From Mycobacteriales bacterium (lineage in GTDB: Bacteria > Actinomycetota > Actinomycetes > JAFAQI01): DNA of 64,000 bases. The notes beneath the pieces are model-generated. The model was not told the origin of the DNA, searched no databases, and saw only the letters and a program-made list of their open reading frames with translations. The first letter of the stretch is position 1. Each line of letters opens with the position of its first letter. The stretch is taken from positions 1 to 64,000 of the forward strand of contig DASZRO010000031.1 of NCBI GenBank assembly GCA_035550055.1, in the 5' to 3' direction. The translations under genes and the position numbers were made by a program. This document shows positions 34,996 to 43,521 of this stretch, piece by piece.

Positions 34996-35859
34996 ATGCA
35001 GGCAGTCACCGGCATCGGCGTGTGGGCGGCGCAGCTCCGGTACGGCGACCCTGGCGAGATCCGCGACATGGCCGCGGAGCTGGAGGCCCTCGGCTATTCC
35101 GCGCTGTGGATCCCCGACGTCGGCGGTGACCTCTTCACCTCCGTGGAGGTGCTGCTCGACGCGACCGGCCGGGCCACGATCGCGACCGGCATCCTCAACC
35201 TCTGGATGCACGCGGCGGAGCAGACCGCACAGCAGCACTCCCGGCTGACCGCGGCGTACGGCGACCGGTTCCTGGTGGGGATCGGCGTCAGCCACCAGCC
35301 CCTCATCGACCGCAAGTCTCCTGGCCGCTACACGAAGCCGCTCAGCGCGATGCGCGACTACCTCGACCGGCTGGACCAGGCCGATCCGCCGCTGCCGCGC
35401 GATCGCCGGGTGTTGGCAGCACTCGGCCCCAAGATGCTCGAGCTGGCACGGGGCCGCGCAGCCGGCGCCCACCCTTACAACGTGACCCCGGAGCACACCG
35501 CTGTCGCGCGCAGCGCAGTGGGACCCGACGCGATCGTCGCCACAGAGCTCGCCGTCGCGCTGACCAGCGACCCGGCCGCCGCGAGAGCCGCGGGTCGTCA
35601 GCACCTGTCGATCTACCTCGACCTGCCGAACTACACGAACAATCTGCGCCGGCTCGGGTTCGGCGACGACGACTTCGCCGACGGCGGCAGTGATCGGCTC
35701 GTCGACGCCCTCGTCGCGTGGGGCGACGAGTCAGCGATCGCGGCACGGGTGCGAGAGCATCGCGACGCGGGCGCGGACCACGTCTGCATCCAGGTGGTGA
35801 ACCAGGACGCAGGTGCCCCGCGCGACCAGTGGCGGGCGCTCGCGCCGGCCCTGACCTGA
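34996..35859 (+). CDS. Luciferase-like, probable F420-dependent oxidoreductase
   Basis: 287 residues. Starts GIGVWAAQLRYGDPGEIRDMAAELEALGYSALWIPD, typical of the MSMEG_4141-like group of LLM flavin/F420 enzymes. GILNLWMHAAEQTAQQHSRL and FLVGIGVSHQPLI follow. A hydride transfer enzyme using F420H2 or FMN, substrate unknown. Ends three bases before the convergent TetR stop. Confidence 0.9.
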   Translation: MQAVTGIGVWAAQLRYGDPGEIRDMAAELEALGYSALWIPDVGGDLFTSVEVLLDATGRATIATGILNLWMHAAEQTAQQHSRLTAAYGDRFLVGIGVSHQPLIDRKSPGRYTKPLSAMRDYLDRLDQADPPLPRDRRVLAALGPKMLELARGRAAGAHPYNVTPEHTAVARSAVGPDAIVATELAVALTSDPAAARAAGRQHLSIYLDLPNYTNNLRRLGFGDDDFADGGSDRLVDALVAWGDESAIAARVREHRDAGADHVCIQVVNQDAGAPRDQWRALAPALT

Positions 35860-35862
35860 CGA

Positions 35863-36489
35863 TCAGCCGTCGATGGCGAGCCGGATCGCCCGGGTGACGG
35901 CGGCCCGAAACGGTTCGCCCGCCGGCACCGCCCGGTCGGGTTGGCCCGCCAGCCCCAGCACGAAGGCCGTGTTCGGATACGACTCCGGTCGCGCCGGCGC
36001 AGGGTCATACCCCCAGCCCGGGGCCGCGCCGAGAAAGATCGCGCCGTAGACGAGCGTTGTGTACTCATAGATCGCCGCGACCAGTCGGGCGTCGCTGGTC
36101 GCAATCCTTCGGAACACCGTCACGTAAGCCTCGAGGGGTTCGGCAAGCGCCTCCTGATGACCGTGGAACAGCAGCGAGATCGCGCGCGGATGCGCGAGCC
36201 AGCCGTCACGGCAGCGCAGTGCGAAGTCCAGCAGAGCAGCGACCGGGTCGGCGTCGGGATCAGGGCCGCCGCCGATCTCCTCGAAGATCCGAGCGGCGAC
36301 GTGGCCGAGCAGCTCGTCCATGTCCGTGAAGCGCCGGTACAGGTTCGCCGGGTAGCTGTCGAGCCGGGCGGCCAGCCGGGCGATGGTGAGGCCGGGCCGG
36401 CCGCCCTCGTCGAGCAGAGCCAGCGCCGCGGTCACGATGTCGTCGAGTGACGGCGTCGCGTCGCCGTACCGTCTGCCCTTGCTTGGCAC
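35863..36489 (-). CDS. TetR-family transcriptional regulator
   Basis: 208 residues from GTG 36489: GGGAGG lies seven bases upstream. The in-frame ATG at 36540 is inside the operator palindrome and is rejected. HTH LTIARLAARLDSYPANLYRRFTDMDELLG; the recognition helix 'YPANLYRRF' is unusual, where most have G-x-LYxHF. C-terminal domain of TetR_C type. It probably represses its own gene and the divergent hydrolase/binding-protein operon. Confidence 0.9.
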   Translation of the reverse strand: MPSKGRRYGDATPSLDDIVTAALALLDEGGRPGLTIARLAARLDSYPANLYRRFTDMDELLGHVAARIFEEIGGGPDPDADPVAALLDFALRCRDGWLAHPRAISLLFHGHQEALAEPLEAYVTVFRRIATSDARLVAAIYEYTTLVYGAIFLGAAPGWGYDPAPARPESYPNTAFVLGLAGQPDRAVPAGEPFRAAVTRAIRLAIDG

Positions 36490-36526
36490 CCGACGCCTCC
36501 CGAGCCCGCCGACGACCCTTGACGCA

Positions 36527-36547
36527 AATGCTAGTGCCATTAGCATT
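36527..36547. promoter_or_regulatory. Operator palindrome in TetR/hydrolase divergent promoter
   Basis: AATGCTA-N7-TAGCATT with inner TG-C-CA pairs, so 9 of 10 symmetric positions match. It ends seven bases before the hydrolase GTG and 38 bases before the TetR GTG, suited to blocking both promoters. Confidence 0.78.
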
Positions 36548-36553
36548 CGCCCC

Positions 36554-37516
36554 GTGCCCACCAAGATGCCCCAGCCCCTCGGGGCCGTCATGTCCGTCGT
36601 CCGGTTCGCCGTCCGACACGGGTTGATGCCCGACCCGAAGAAGGCGTTGGAGAAGTCGCACGACGAGCGGCTTGCGATGCTGGTGCCACGGCTGTTCTGC
36701 AAGCCGGGCCCGGACGTGCTGACCGAGGACGTCGTCGTCGACGGTCGGGGCGGCCCGATCCCGGCGAGGGTCTACCGGCGCGCTGATGCCGCCGCCGGCG
36801 CACCCGGGATCCTGTTCATCCACGGCGGGGCGTTCATGCAGGGTGGCGTCGACTTCTGCGACAACGTGCAACGCGGGCTCGCCCACCGCACCGGTGCCGT
36901 CGTACTAGGGCTGTCCTACCGCCTGGCGCCCGACCACCCGTTCCCGGCTGCGCTCGACGACTGCGTCGACGTGGTCGAGTGGATGGCCCGGACCCGGCCC
37001 GGCGGCATGGACCCGGACCGGATCGCGATCGGGGGCGAGAGCGCAGGTGGCAACCTCACCGTCGCCGTCTGTCTGTGGGCGCGCGACCACGGCGGGCCAC
37101 GGATCGCTCACCAGAGCGTCTACTACCCGTTCACCGACTGCTCGCTGCGCTCCGCGGACTGGGACAACCGCAACCTCATGCCCGGTGTCGACCGGGCGGC
37201 AGGGGAACTCATGGTGAAGCTGTACGGCGGCGACCGTCACGCCGACCCGCTGGTCAACGTGTGCGCCGCCGACCTGCACGGCCTGCCACCGGCAACCGTC
37301 ATCACCTGTGGTCACGACGTGCTGCGCGAGGACGGGTTCAATCTGGCAGCGTCGTTGAAGGCCGCCGGCGTGGAAACCTTGCACACGCACTACGACGACA
37401 TGCCCCACGGGTTCCTGATGTTCAGCCGGCTGACCAGTCGGGCTGACGAGTCGATGGACGAGATGGCGCGGGAGACCGGCAAGCGGCGGTTCGCGGCGCT
37501 CCTCAGCACCGAATGA
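36554..37516 (+). CDS. Alpha/beta hydrolase, hormone-sensitive-lipase type
   Basis: 320 residues if GTG 36554 is used; ATG 36566 is possible. Either leaves almost no leader after the palindrome, suggesting leaderless translation. HGGAFMQGG oxyanion motif, GGESAGGN nucleophile, and a C-terminal His in HYDDMPHGFLMFS. Esterase acting on unknown esters. ATGA overlap with the binding-protein gene downstream. Confidence 0.91.
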   Translation: MPTKMPQPLGAVMSVVRFAVRHGLMPDPKKALEKSHDERLAMLVPRLFCKPGPDVLTEDVVVDGRGGPIPARVYRRADAAAGAPGILFIHGGAFMQGGVDFCDNVQRGLAHRTGAVVLGLSYRLAPDHPFPAALDDCVDVVEWMARTRPGGMDPDRIAIGGESAGGNLTVAVCLWARDHGGPRIAHQSVYYPFTDCSLRSADWDNRNLMPGVDRAAGELMVKLYGGDRHADPLVNVCAADLHGLPPATVITCGHDVLREDGFNLAASLKAAGVETLHTHYDDMPHGFLMFSRLTSRADESMDEMARETGKRRFAALLSTE

Positions 37517-39078
37517 GCTCGCCTCACCGCCGCGCCGTTGCCTTGCTGGCGGGTTGCCTCGCCTTGGCGGCGTGCGGCTCGACCGTGCCGCGCGGCGTCA
37601 GCGAGCCGGACGCCAACCTCTACGTCCCCGTCGTGACGATCGGCTCGCCCCCCTCGGCGGGACAGCAGACGACATCGAGCGAGACGGCACCGAGCACCTC
37701 CGCCCTCCCGACGGCGGGCGGGGCGACGGGCGCAGGTCCCGCCACCGTGGCAACCCGAGGGGCGTCCTCGTCGCCGCTGACCCAGCCGTCGCCACCCGGC
37801 GGTCGCCCGTCGGCCACAGCGTCGAACCCGACGATGCCGGCGTCCGGCCCCGGCTGGAACGAGAAGGACGTCTTCGTCGGTGTGCCCACCGAGAACGACG
37901 CGTCCTCAGCGATCGCCGGACTCGGGCTGAGCTTCAACCCGGGCAACGCGGCACACGACGTCGCCGCGGAGGTGAAGGCGCTCAACGCCGCCGGCGGCGT
38001 CCTCGGCCACCAGATCGTCCCCGTCTACCACGACAACTCGACTGCCTCGATCGAGAGCAACGCCGCCGTCGTGGCGAACCAGAACTGCACGTACTTCAGC
38101 CAGGACCGCAGGGTCGCCGAGGTCATCAACGGACTGTCGGACCTCGCCCTTCCCCCGTGCTTCGCACCGTTGCACATCCCTGACGTCGAGGTCGGCTCGG
38201 TCATCGACGGCACCGCCGACTACCAGAAGTACGGCCCGTACCTGTGGACCACGGAGTTCCCGAACGTCGACCAGCTTGCCGACGTCGAGGTCGACCAGCT
38301 CTACGCCGAGGGCTACTTCGGCAAGTGGAACCCTCACACGTCGAGCGCTCTCGGCGGCGGGCCCGTCAAGGTGGGCATCCTCGAACCCGCCACCGCAACC
38401 GGCTCAGAGCTCACCGCACGACTGGCAAAGGACGTCGCTGCGAAGGGCATCCAGGTCGCCCAGACGTTCGCGTACACCGACTCGGCGTTGTCCTACAGCG
38501 GGCAGATGGCCGCAGCCGAGCTGAGGTTCGCCGCCGCCGGGGTCACGCACGTGATCAACATCCCGCCGGTCGCGGCCGCCATGCTGTTCTTCATCGACAC
38601 GGCACAGGCGCAGGGCTATCACTTCCGCTACGCCTTCACCTCCTACGACCTTCCCAACCAGGCTGTCGCCGACCTGCCACACGCCCAGCTGGCCGGCGCG
38701 ATGGGCGTGGGCTTCGACCCGGGTTACGACGCCATCCCCGCCGTCACACCCAAGCCCAACGCGGCGGCGACGGCCTGCGATCGCACGCAGCGACGAGCGG
38801 GCGTCGCCAACTCGACGCCGCTGGAGATCGGCAACGCCCGTGACTACTGCGACGCCTTGAACCTCTTCGTCCAGGCCGCGACGGCAGGCGGCGGATTCAC
38901 CGCGGACGACATCGCCGCCGGCATGGCATCGGTGGGACGCCGCTTCGTCCCGGGCGGGGCGTTCGGGTCCAAGCTGTCGGCGAGCGACCACTCGATGCCC
39001 GCCTACGTGCGCGACCTGTTCTGGACGCCGAGCTGCACCTGCTTCGCCTACCGCGGCGGCCTGCACCCGATGGGCTGA
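37513..39078 (+). CDS. Orphan LIV-type substrate-binding lipoprotein
   Basis: 521 residues. Lipobox L-A-A-C near residue 21, ~95-residue Ser/Thr/Pro linker, then a binding fold starting DVFVGVPTENDASSAIAGL with NAAGGVLGHQIVPVYHDN. Ends with the Cys pair SCTCFAYRG seen in the protein at 15688-17187. No permease is adjacent. Co-transcribed with an esterase, so it may capture the ester or its product. Overlaps the convergent quinone oxidoreductase gene by 31 bases. Confidence 0.89.
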   Translation: MSSPHRRAVALLAGCLALAACGSTVPRGVSEPDANLYVPVVTIGSPPSAGQQTTSSETAPSTSALPTAGGATGAGPATVATRGASSSPLTQPSPPGGRPSATASNPTMPASGPGWNEKDVFVGVPTENDASSAIAGLGLSFNPGNAAHDVAAEVKALNAAGGVLGHQIVPVYHDNSTASIESNAAVVANQNCTYFSQDRRVAEVINGLSDLALPPCFAPLHIPDVEVGSVIDGTADYQKYGPYLWTTEFPNVDQLADVEVDQLYAEGYFGKWNPHTSSALGGGPVKVGILEPATATGSELTARLAKDVAAKGIQVAQTFAYTDSALSYSGQMAAAELRFAAAGVTHVINIPPVAAAMLFFIDTAQAQGYHFRYAFTSYDLPNQAVADLPHAQLAGAMGVGFDPGYDAIPAVTPKPNAAATACDRTQRRAGVANSTPLEIGNARDYCDALNLFVQAATAGGGFTADDIAAGMASVGRRFVPGGAFGSKLSASDHSMPAYVRDLFWTPSCTCFAYRGGLHPMG

Positions 39079-40049
39079 CCGACGTCGAGGAGCACCTTGC
39101 CGATCGCCTTGCCCTCGGCGACGTGACGCACCGACTCCGCGACGTCGTCGAAGGCGAAGCGCGCGCCGACGTACGGCGCAACCTTCCCGGCGGCCAGCAG
39201 GTCGAGCAGCTCGGCGTCGTTGCGCGACAGCTCCTGCGGCTTTGCCGCCGCCCAGCCGCGGAACTCGAAGCCGACGACCTCGATGCCCTTCAGCAGCACG
39301 AGGTTCAGCGGGATCCTCGGGATCTCACCGGAGGCGAACCCGACGACGACGAACCGCCCGTCACGGCGCAGCGACCGCAGCGCCGGCTCGCTCAGCGCGC
39401 CGCCTACCGGGTCGATCACCACGTCCGCGCCCCCGGGCACCAGCTCCTTCAGCACCTGGCGCAGGTCTGCACCGCGATGCTCGGCGAGCCGGGTGGCCCC
39501 ACATGCCTCGGCGGCGGCGAGCTTGTCCGGCGTCGACGCGACCGCGGTCACGGTCGCGCCCAGCAACGCGCCGAGCTGCACCGCGGCAAGCCCGACACCG
39601 CCGCCGGCGCCGAGGACCACGAGCTCCTCGCCCGCCGCGAGCCGGCCGACCGAACGCAACGAGTGGTACGCAGTGCGATGCGCGACGCCGAACCCGGCGG
39701 CGACGTCGGTGGAGACGCCGTCGGGCACCGGCATCAGCCCGCTCGCCGGCACGACGACCTGTTCGGCGAACGCACCGACGAGACAAGAGCCGAAGACCCG
39801 GTCGCCGACTGCGACCTCGGTGACGGCGTCACCGACGGCGGAGACCACCCCGGCGAACTCGCTGCCCAGCACGAACGGCGGCGGCACTTTGATCTGGTAC
39901 TGCCCGGCCAGCACGAGGACGTCGGGGAAGTTCACCGCCGCGACGTCGACCGCGACCCGCACCTCACCCGGCCCGGGCGAGGGCACCTCGACGACGTCGA
40001 TGGTCAGTGCATCCGGCCCGCCGTACGCCGAACAGACCGCGGCGCGCAT
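39048..40049 (-). CDS. NADPH:quinone oxidoreductase-like, MDR family
   Basis: 333 residues from ATG 40049 (TGATG coupling with the upstream stop; a GTG three bases earlier is possible). GroES-like N-terminus, NADPH motif LGAGGGVGLAAVQLG (about residues 147-161), 'DVVIDPVGG' and a C-terminal KAIGKVLLD. No structural-zinc Cys cluster. Likely reduces a quinone or an enoyl-type double bond. Confidence 0.91.
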   Translation of the reverse strand: MRAAVCSAYGGPDALTIDVVEVPSPGPGEVRVAVDVAAVNFPDVLVLAGQYQIKVPPPFVLGSEFAGVVSAVGDAVTEVAVGDRVFGSCLVGAFAEQVVVPASGLMPVPDGVSTDVAAGFGVAHRTAYHSLRSVGRLAAGEELVVLGAGGGVGLAAVQLGALLGATVTAVASTPDKLAAAEACGATRLAEHRGADLRQVLKELVPGGADVVIDPVGGALSEPALRSLRRDGRFVVVGFASGEIPRIPLNLVLLKGIEVVGFEFRGWAAAKPQELSRNDAELLDLLAAGKVAPYVGARFAFDDVAESVRHVAEGKAIGKVLLDVGQPIGCRPPR

Positions 40050-41107
40050 CACCCGCGGTAGTCGGTCGAGGCGGCCAGCTCGGCCGCACCCGCCATCAGC
40101 CCGAGGACGACCGGACCGAACGCCTGCAGCTTCTCGTCGTCACCAGCGCGCTGGAAGCCCTGTTCGAGCACGATCGCCAGCTTCCACTTCGCGAGGATCA
40201 GGTAGTAGTCGATGTCGTCGACCTGTCGCCCCGAAACCGACGCGTAGTGCGCGAGGACCTCATCGGCACTCGGCATCCCCACCATGTCGACGTAGCCGTC
40301 CCCCACCGTGTCGGCCGATGACGTGTCGGCCGGCCAGCCCTGGATCATCCAGGCCAGGTCGAGCTTCGGGTCGCCGACCGTCCCCATCTCCCAGTCGACG
40401 ATCGCGGCCAGCCGGGCAGGAGCACCGTGGGAGTACATGACGTTGGCGAACTGGTAGTCGCCATGCATCAGCCCGGGGACGAAGTCGAGCGGACGGTGTT
40501 CGTTCAGCCAGGCGGTCGCGACCTCGAGGCCCGGCAGGTCCCGCCCCTTGATCCGGTCGAGGAAGCGGATCCATCGCTCGACCTGCCGCTCGTGATAGCC
40601 GTCCGGCCGGCCGAGGTCGTGCAGGCCCTTGGCCTGCCAGTCCACCTTGGACAGCAGCGCGATTCCCTCCGCCAGCTGGAAGGCCAGCCCGCGCCGGGCC
40701 GCGAGGTCGGTGTCGAACGGCTCCGGCCACTTCTTGTCCTCGAGCCCCATCGGCGACCAGCCGTCGACGAAGCCCATCAGGTAGAACGCGCGGCCGAGCA
40801 CGGCGGCGTCGGGGCACACGGCGACGGCTTCGGTGTGAGGTACGTCGGTGCCGGTGAGCGCCTCGATGATGCGCCACTCACGCAGGATGCCCTCGTCACG
40901 ACTTTGCGGCGCCTCGGGCGGCGGGATCCGCAACGCGGCGTGCAGATCACCGCGCCGGATCTCATAGATCGCGTTCTGCGAGCCACCGGAGATGTATCGG
41001 TGCTCCAGTGGCTCGCCCCGCCCGGGCACGTCCTGGGTGTCGAGCCATGACGCGAGTGCGTCGGCGTCCAGGGCAGGTCCCGCGTCGTCGGCGAACAGTC
41101 CCGCCAT
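40049..41107 (-). CDS. Phosphotransferase-family protein linked to acyl-CoA dehydrogenase
   Basis: 352 residues, ATG overlapping the upstream stop by one base. Kinase-like fold: catalytic loop LMHGDYQFANVM and metal motif IVDWEMGTVGDP. In eukaryotic ACAD10/11 this domain is fused to an acyl-CoA dehydrogenase and phosphorylates 4-hydroxyacyl-CoAs; here it is a separate gene beside one. The same reaction is a reasonable inference, the aminoglycoside activity is not. Confidence 0.9.
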   Translation of the reverse strand: MAGLFADDAGPALDADALASWLDTQDVPGRGEPLEHRYISGGSQNAIYEIRRGDLHAALRIPPPEAPQSRDEGILREWRIIEALTGTDVPHTEAVAVCPDAAVLGRAFYLMGFVDGWSPMGLEDKKWPEPFDTDLAARRGLAFQLAEGIALLSKVDWQAKGLHDLGRPDGYHERQVERWIRFLDRIKGRDLPGLEVATAWLNEHRPLDFVPGLMHGDYQFANVMYSHGAPARLAAIVDWEMGTVGDPKLDLAWMIQGWPADTSSADTVGDGYVDMVGMPSADEVLAHYASVSGRQVDDIDYYLILAKWKLAIVLEQGFQRAGDDEKLQAFGPVVLGLMAGAAELAASTDYRG

Positions 41108-42408
41108 CAGAGGTTGCCCACCTCGTGCTCGAGGTATTCGGCGTACTTCGCCACTGCGTCCGCGCGCTTCTTCGGGATGTGAGCGCTCGGCCACAGGTCG
41201 TCGGTCGGCTGGTAGTCGCGCAGCACCTGCTTGGCAACGGTGACCTTGTGGACCTCGGTGGGCCCGTCGGCCAGGCCCATGACCGCGGCGCCGACGAGCA
41301 TGCGGGTGAACGGCATCTCGTTGCTGGCTCCGAGCGCGCCGTGCACCTGGAGTGCGCGCTGCGCGATGTCGTGGAGCACGCCCGGCATCAGCACCTTGAT
41401 CGCCGCGATGTCCTTGCGGACCTTCAGGTAGTTGTTGTGCTTGTCGATCGACCACGCGGTGTAGAGCACGAACAGCCGGAACTGCTTGAGCTGCGCGTAG
41501 GAATCGGCGATGTAGCCCTGGACGAACTGCTTGTCGGCGAGCAGCGAGCCGGCGGTGTGGCGGGACAGCGCCCGCTCGCACATCATGTCCAGCGCGCGCT
41601 GCGCCAGTCCGATGGTCCGCATCGCGTGGTGGATACGGCCGCCGCCGAGCCTGGTTTGCGCGATCGCGAACGCCTGGCCTTCATCACCGAGCAACGCGTC
41701 GGCCGGAACGCGCACGTTGTCGTAGTGGATCAGGGCGTGTGACGCGTGCTCGGATCCCTCCGCGCCGAGCCCGACGTTGCGCACGATGTTGATTCCAGGG
41801 GTGTCTGCCGGGACGAGGAACATCGACATGCCCCGGTAGATCTCGACGTCGGGGTTGGTGACCACCATGACGATGAAGAACGCCGCGGTCTTCGCGTTGG
41901 ACGAGAAGAACTTCCAGCCGTTGATCACCCACTCCTCGCCGTCCTTCACCGCGCTGCACGTGAAGGTCGACGGGTCCGCTCCGCCCTGCGGCTCGGTCAT
42001 GGAGTAACAGGAGAACAGCTCGCCGTTGAGCAGCGGCGTGAGGTAGCGCGCTTTCTGCTCGGGGGTGCCGAAGTGGGCGATGATCTCCGCGTTGCCGGTG
42101 TCCGGAGCCTGGCAGCCGAAGACGATCGGCGCCCACGAGGATCGGCCGAGGATCTCGTTCAGCAGCGAGAGCTTCAGCTGGCCGTAGCCGGCGCCACCGA
42201 GGTCGGGCCCGAGGTGGGTCGCCCATAGTCCCTGGTCGCGGACCTGCTGTTTGAGCGGCTCGATCGCCTTTCGTCGCGCTCCGTCGAGCGGGGTGAACTC
42301 CAAGCCCGGCCAGACGTAGTCGAGCGGCTCGACCTTCTCGCGGACGAACTCGTCCGCCCAGTCCAGCTTCTCCTGGAAGTCAGGATCGGTCTCGAAGTCC
42401 CACGCCAC
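41107..42408 (-). CDS. Acyl-CoA dehydrogenase, ACAD10/11-like
   Basis: 433 residues. MTEPQGGADPSTF flavin motif, INGWKFFSSNA, LGGGRIHHAMRTIGLAQRAL in the C-terminal domain, QRALQVHGALG, and MGLADGPTEVHKVTVAK. The order matches the ACAD11-type enzyme that processes phosphorylated 4-hydroxyacyl-CoA, consistent with the kinase-like gene downstream. ATG at 42408 preceded by CAGGAG. Confidence 0.93.
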   Translation of the reverse strand: MAWDFETDPDFQEKLDWADEFVREKVEPLDYVWPGLEFTPLDGARRKAIEPLKQQVRDQGLWATHLGPDLGGAGYGQLKLSLLNEILGRSSWAPIVFGCQAPDTGNAEIIAHFGTPEQKARYLTPLLNGELFSCYSMTEPQGGADPSTFTCSAVKDGEEWVINGWKFFSSNAKTAAFFIVMVVTNPDVEIYRGMSMFLVPADTPGINIVRNVGLGAEGSEHASHALIHYDNVRVPADALLGDEGQAFAIAQTRLGGGRIHHAMRTIGLAQRALDMMCERALSRHTAGSLLADKQFVQGYIADSYAQLKQFRLFVLYTAWSIDKHNNYLKVRKDIAAIKVLMPGVLHDIAQRALQVHGALGASNEMPFTRMLVGAAVMGLADGPTEVHKVTVAKQVLRDYQPTDDLWPSAHIPKKRADAVAKYAEYLEHEVGNL

Positions 42409-42442
42409 CTCATGCTCCTGTCATCCGCGTGCTGAACACAGA

Positions 42443-42463
42443 CCGAAGAGCACCCCTCTTCGG
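42443..42463 (-). terminator. Hairpin after ferredoxin gene
   Basis: CCGAAGAG and CTCTTCGG form a perfect 8-bp stem with a 5-base loop, just downstream of the ferredoxin stop on the minus strand and before the acyl-CoA dehydrogenase gene. There is no strong T-tract, so terminator or attenuator is tentative. Confidence 0.5.
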
Positions 42464-42470
42464 CGCCGGG

Positions 42471-42662
42471 CTAGTCGACGAGCTTGAGCGCCTGGCGCGG
42501 GCAGCTGTCCACCGCATGCTGCACCGTCTCGAGGTCCTCCGGCGCAACGTCCCACTTGTGCACGATCAGCTGGTCGTCGTCGTCCAGCTCGAAGCGGTCG
42601 GGGTCCACCGCGGTGCAGACGCCGTGCGCCTCGCATCGGTTGACGTCGTGCTCGAGCTTCAT
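42471..42662 (-). CDS. 3Fe-4S-type ferredoxin
   Basis: 63 residues from ATG 42662, preferred over the ATG at 42668 because AAGGA sits seven bases upstream. One cluster: CEAHGVC then a distant CP (HAVDSCPRQAL). The central Cys of the normal CxxCxxC is missing (x5 between two Cys), as in P450-partner 3Fe-4S ferredoxins. Probable electron donor to the P450s in this window. Confidence 0.9.
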   Translation of the reverse strand: MKLEHDVNRCEAHGVCTAVDPDRFELDDDDQLIVHKWDVAPEDLETVQHAVDSCPRQALKLVD

Positions 42663-42741
42663 CGACATTCCTTCCCGGTAGCGAACGCGAGCATAGTGCT
42701 GAGCGTATGCACAGCGGCAGCCATGCCCGTACGATCCGCGC

Positions 42742-43521
42742 GTGTCGATCGATCCTGAGCTGACCGGCAAGCGCGCCCTCGTCACCGGCGCGGGGCAGGG
42801 GGTCGGCGAGGCGATCGCCCGGCAGCTCGCCGAGGCAGGCTGCGACGTCGTCGTCAACGACTTCCACGAAGATCGCGCCGATCGGGTGGCCACAGCGATT
42901 CGTTGCGCCGGGGGCTCGGCGCAGCCGCTCCCCTTCGACGTCACCGACCACGACGCGGTCACGACCGCGATCCACGGGCAAGGCAGGATCGACATCCTGG
43001 TCAACAACGCCGGCAACGGCGGACCGGACACGTTCGGCACCATAGCGGCGTTCGTCGACACCGCGCCCGCGGACTGGTCTCCGCTTCTGGCGGTGAACCT
43101 CGGCGGTGTCATGAACTGCACCCACGCCGTCCTGCCCGCGATGATCGAGGCCGGCTGGGGCCGGGTCGTCACCATCTCCTCCGATGCCGGCCGCACCGGC
43201 GGCGCGAGGTACGCCGCGTACAGCGCCGCGAAGGCCGGCGCCGCCGGGTTCTCCCGCGCGATCGCCCGCGAGGTCGCCCGTCACGGCGTGACGGTCAACG
43301 TCGTCTCGCTCGGCACGATGCGGACTCCGCTGACCGAGCCGCTGTGGCGCGATCCGGCCAACACAGAGCTCCAGCAGTCGATCCTGGCCGGCTATCTGGT
43401 GCGCCGGCCCGGTGAGCCGGATGACGTCGCGTGGGCAGTGCTGTCGCTGGCCAGCCCACGCTCGTCGTGGGTGACCGGCCAGACCATCGCCGTCAACGGC
43501 GGATCGGCGTTGACCCTCTAG
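42742..43521 (+). CDS. Short-chain dehydrogenase/reductase
   Basis: 259 residues, GTG start. VTGAGQGVGEAIARQLA, DFHED, NNAG, TISSDAG, YSAAKAG and C-terminal GQTIAVNGGSALTL. Substrate unknown. It diverges from the ferredoxin gene and overlaps the convergent methyltransferase gene by 4 bases. Confidence 0.92.
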   Translation: MSIDPELTGKRALVTGAGQGVGEAIARQLAEAGCDVVVNDFHEDRADRVATAIRCAGGSAQPLPFDVTDHDAVTTAIHGQGRIDILVNNAGNGGPDTFGTIAAFVDTAPADWSPLLAVNLGGVMNCTHAVLPAMIEAGWGRVVTISSDAGRTGGARYAAYSAAKAGAAGFSRAIAREVARHGVTVNVVSLGTMRTPLTEPLWRDPANTELQQSILAGYLVRRPGEPDDVAWAVLSLASPRSSWVTGQTIAVNGGSALTL

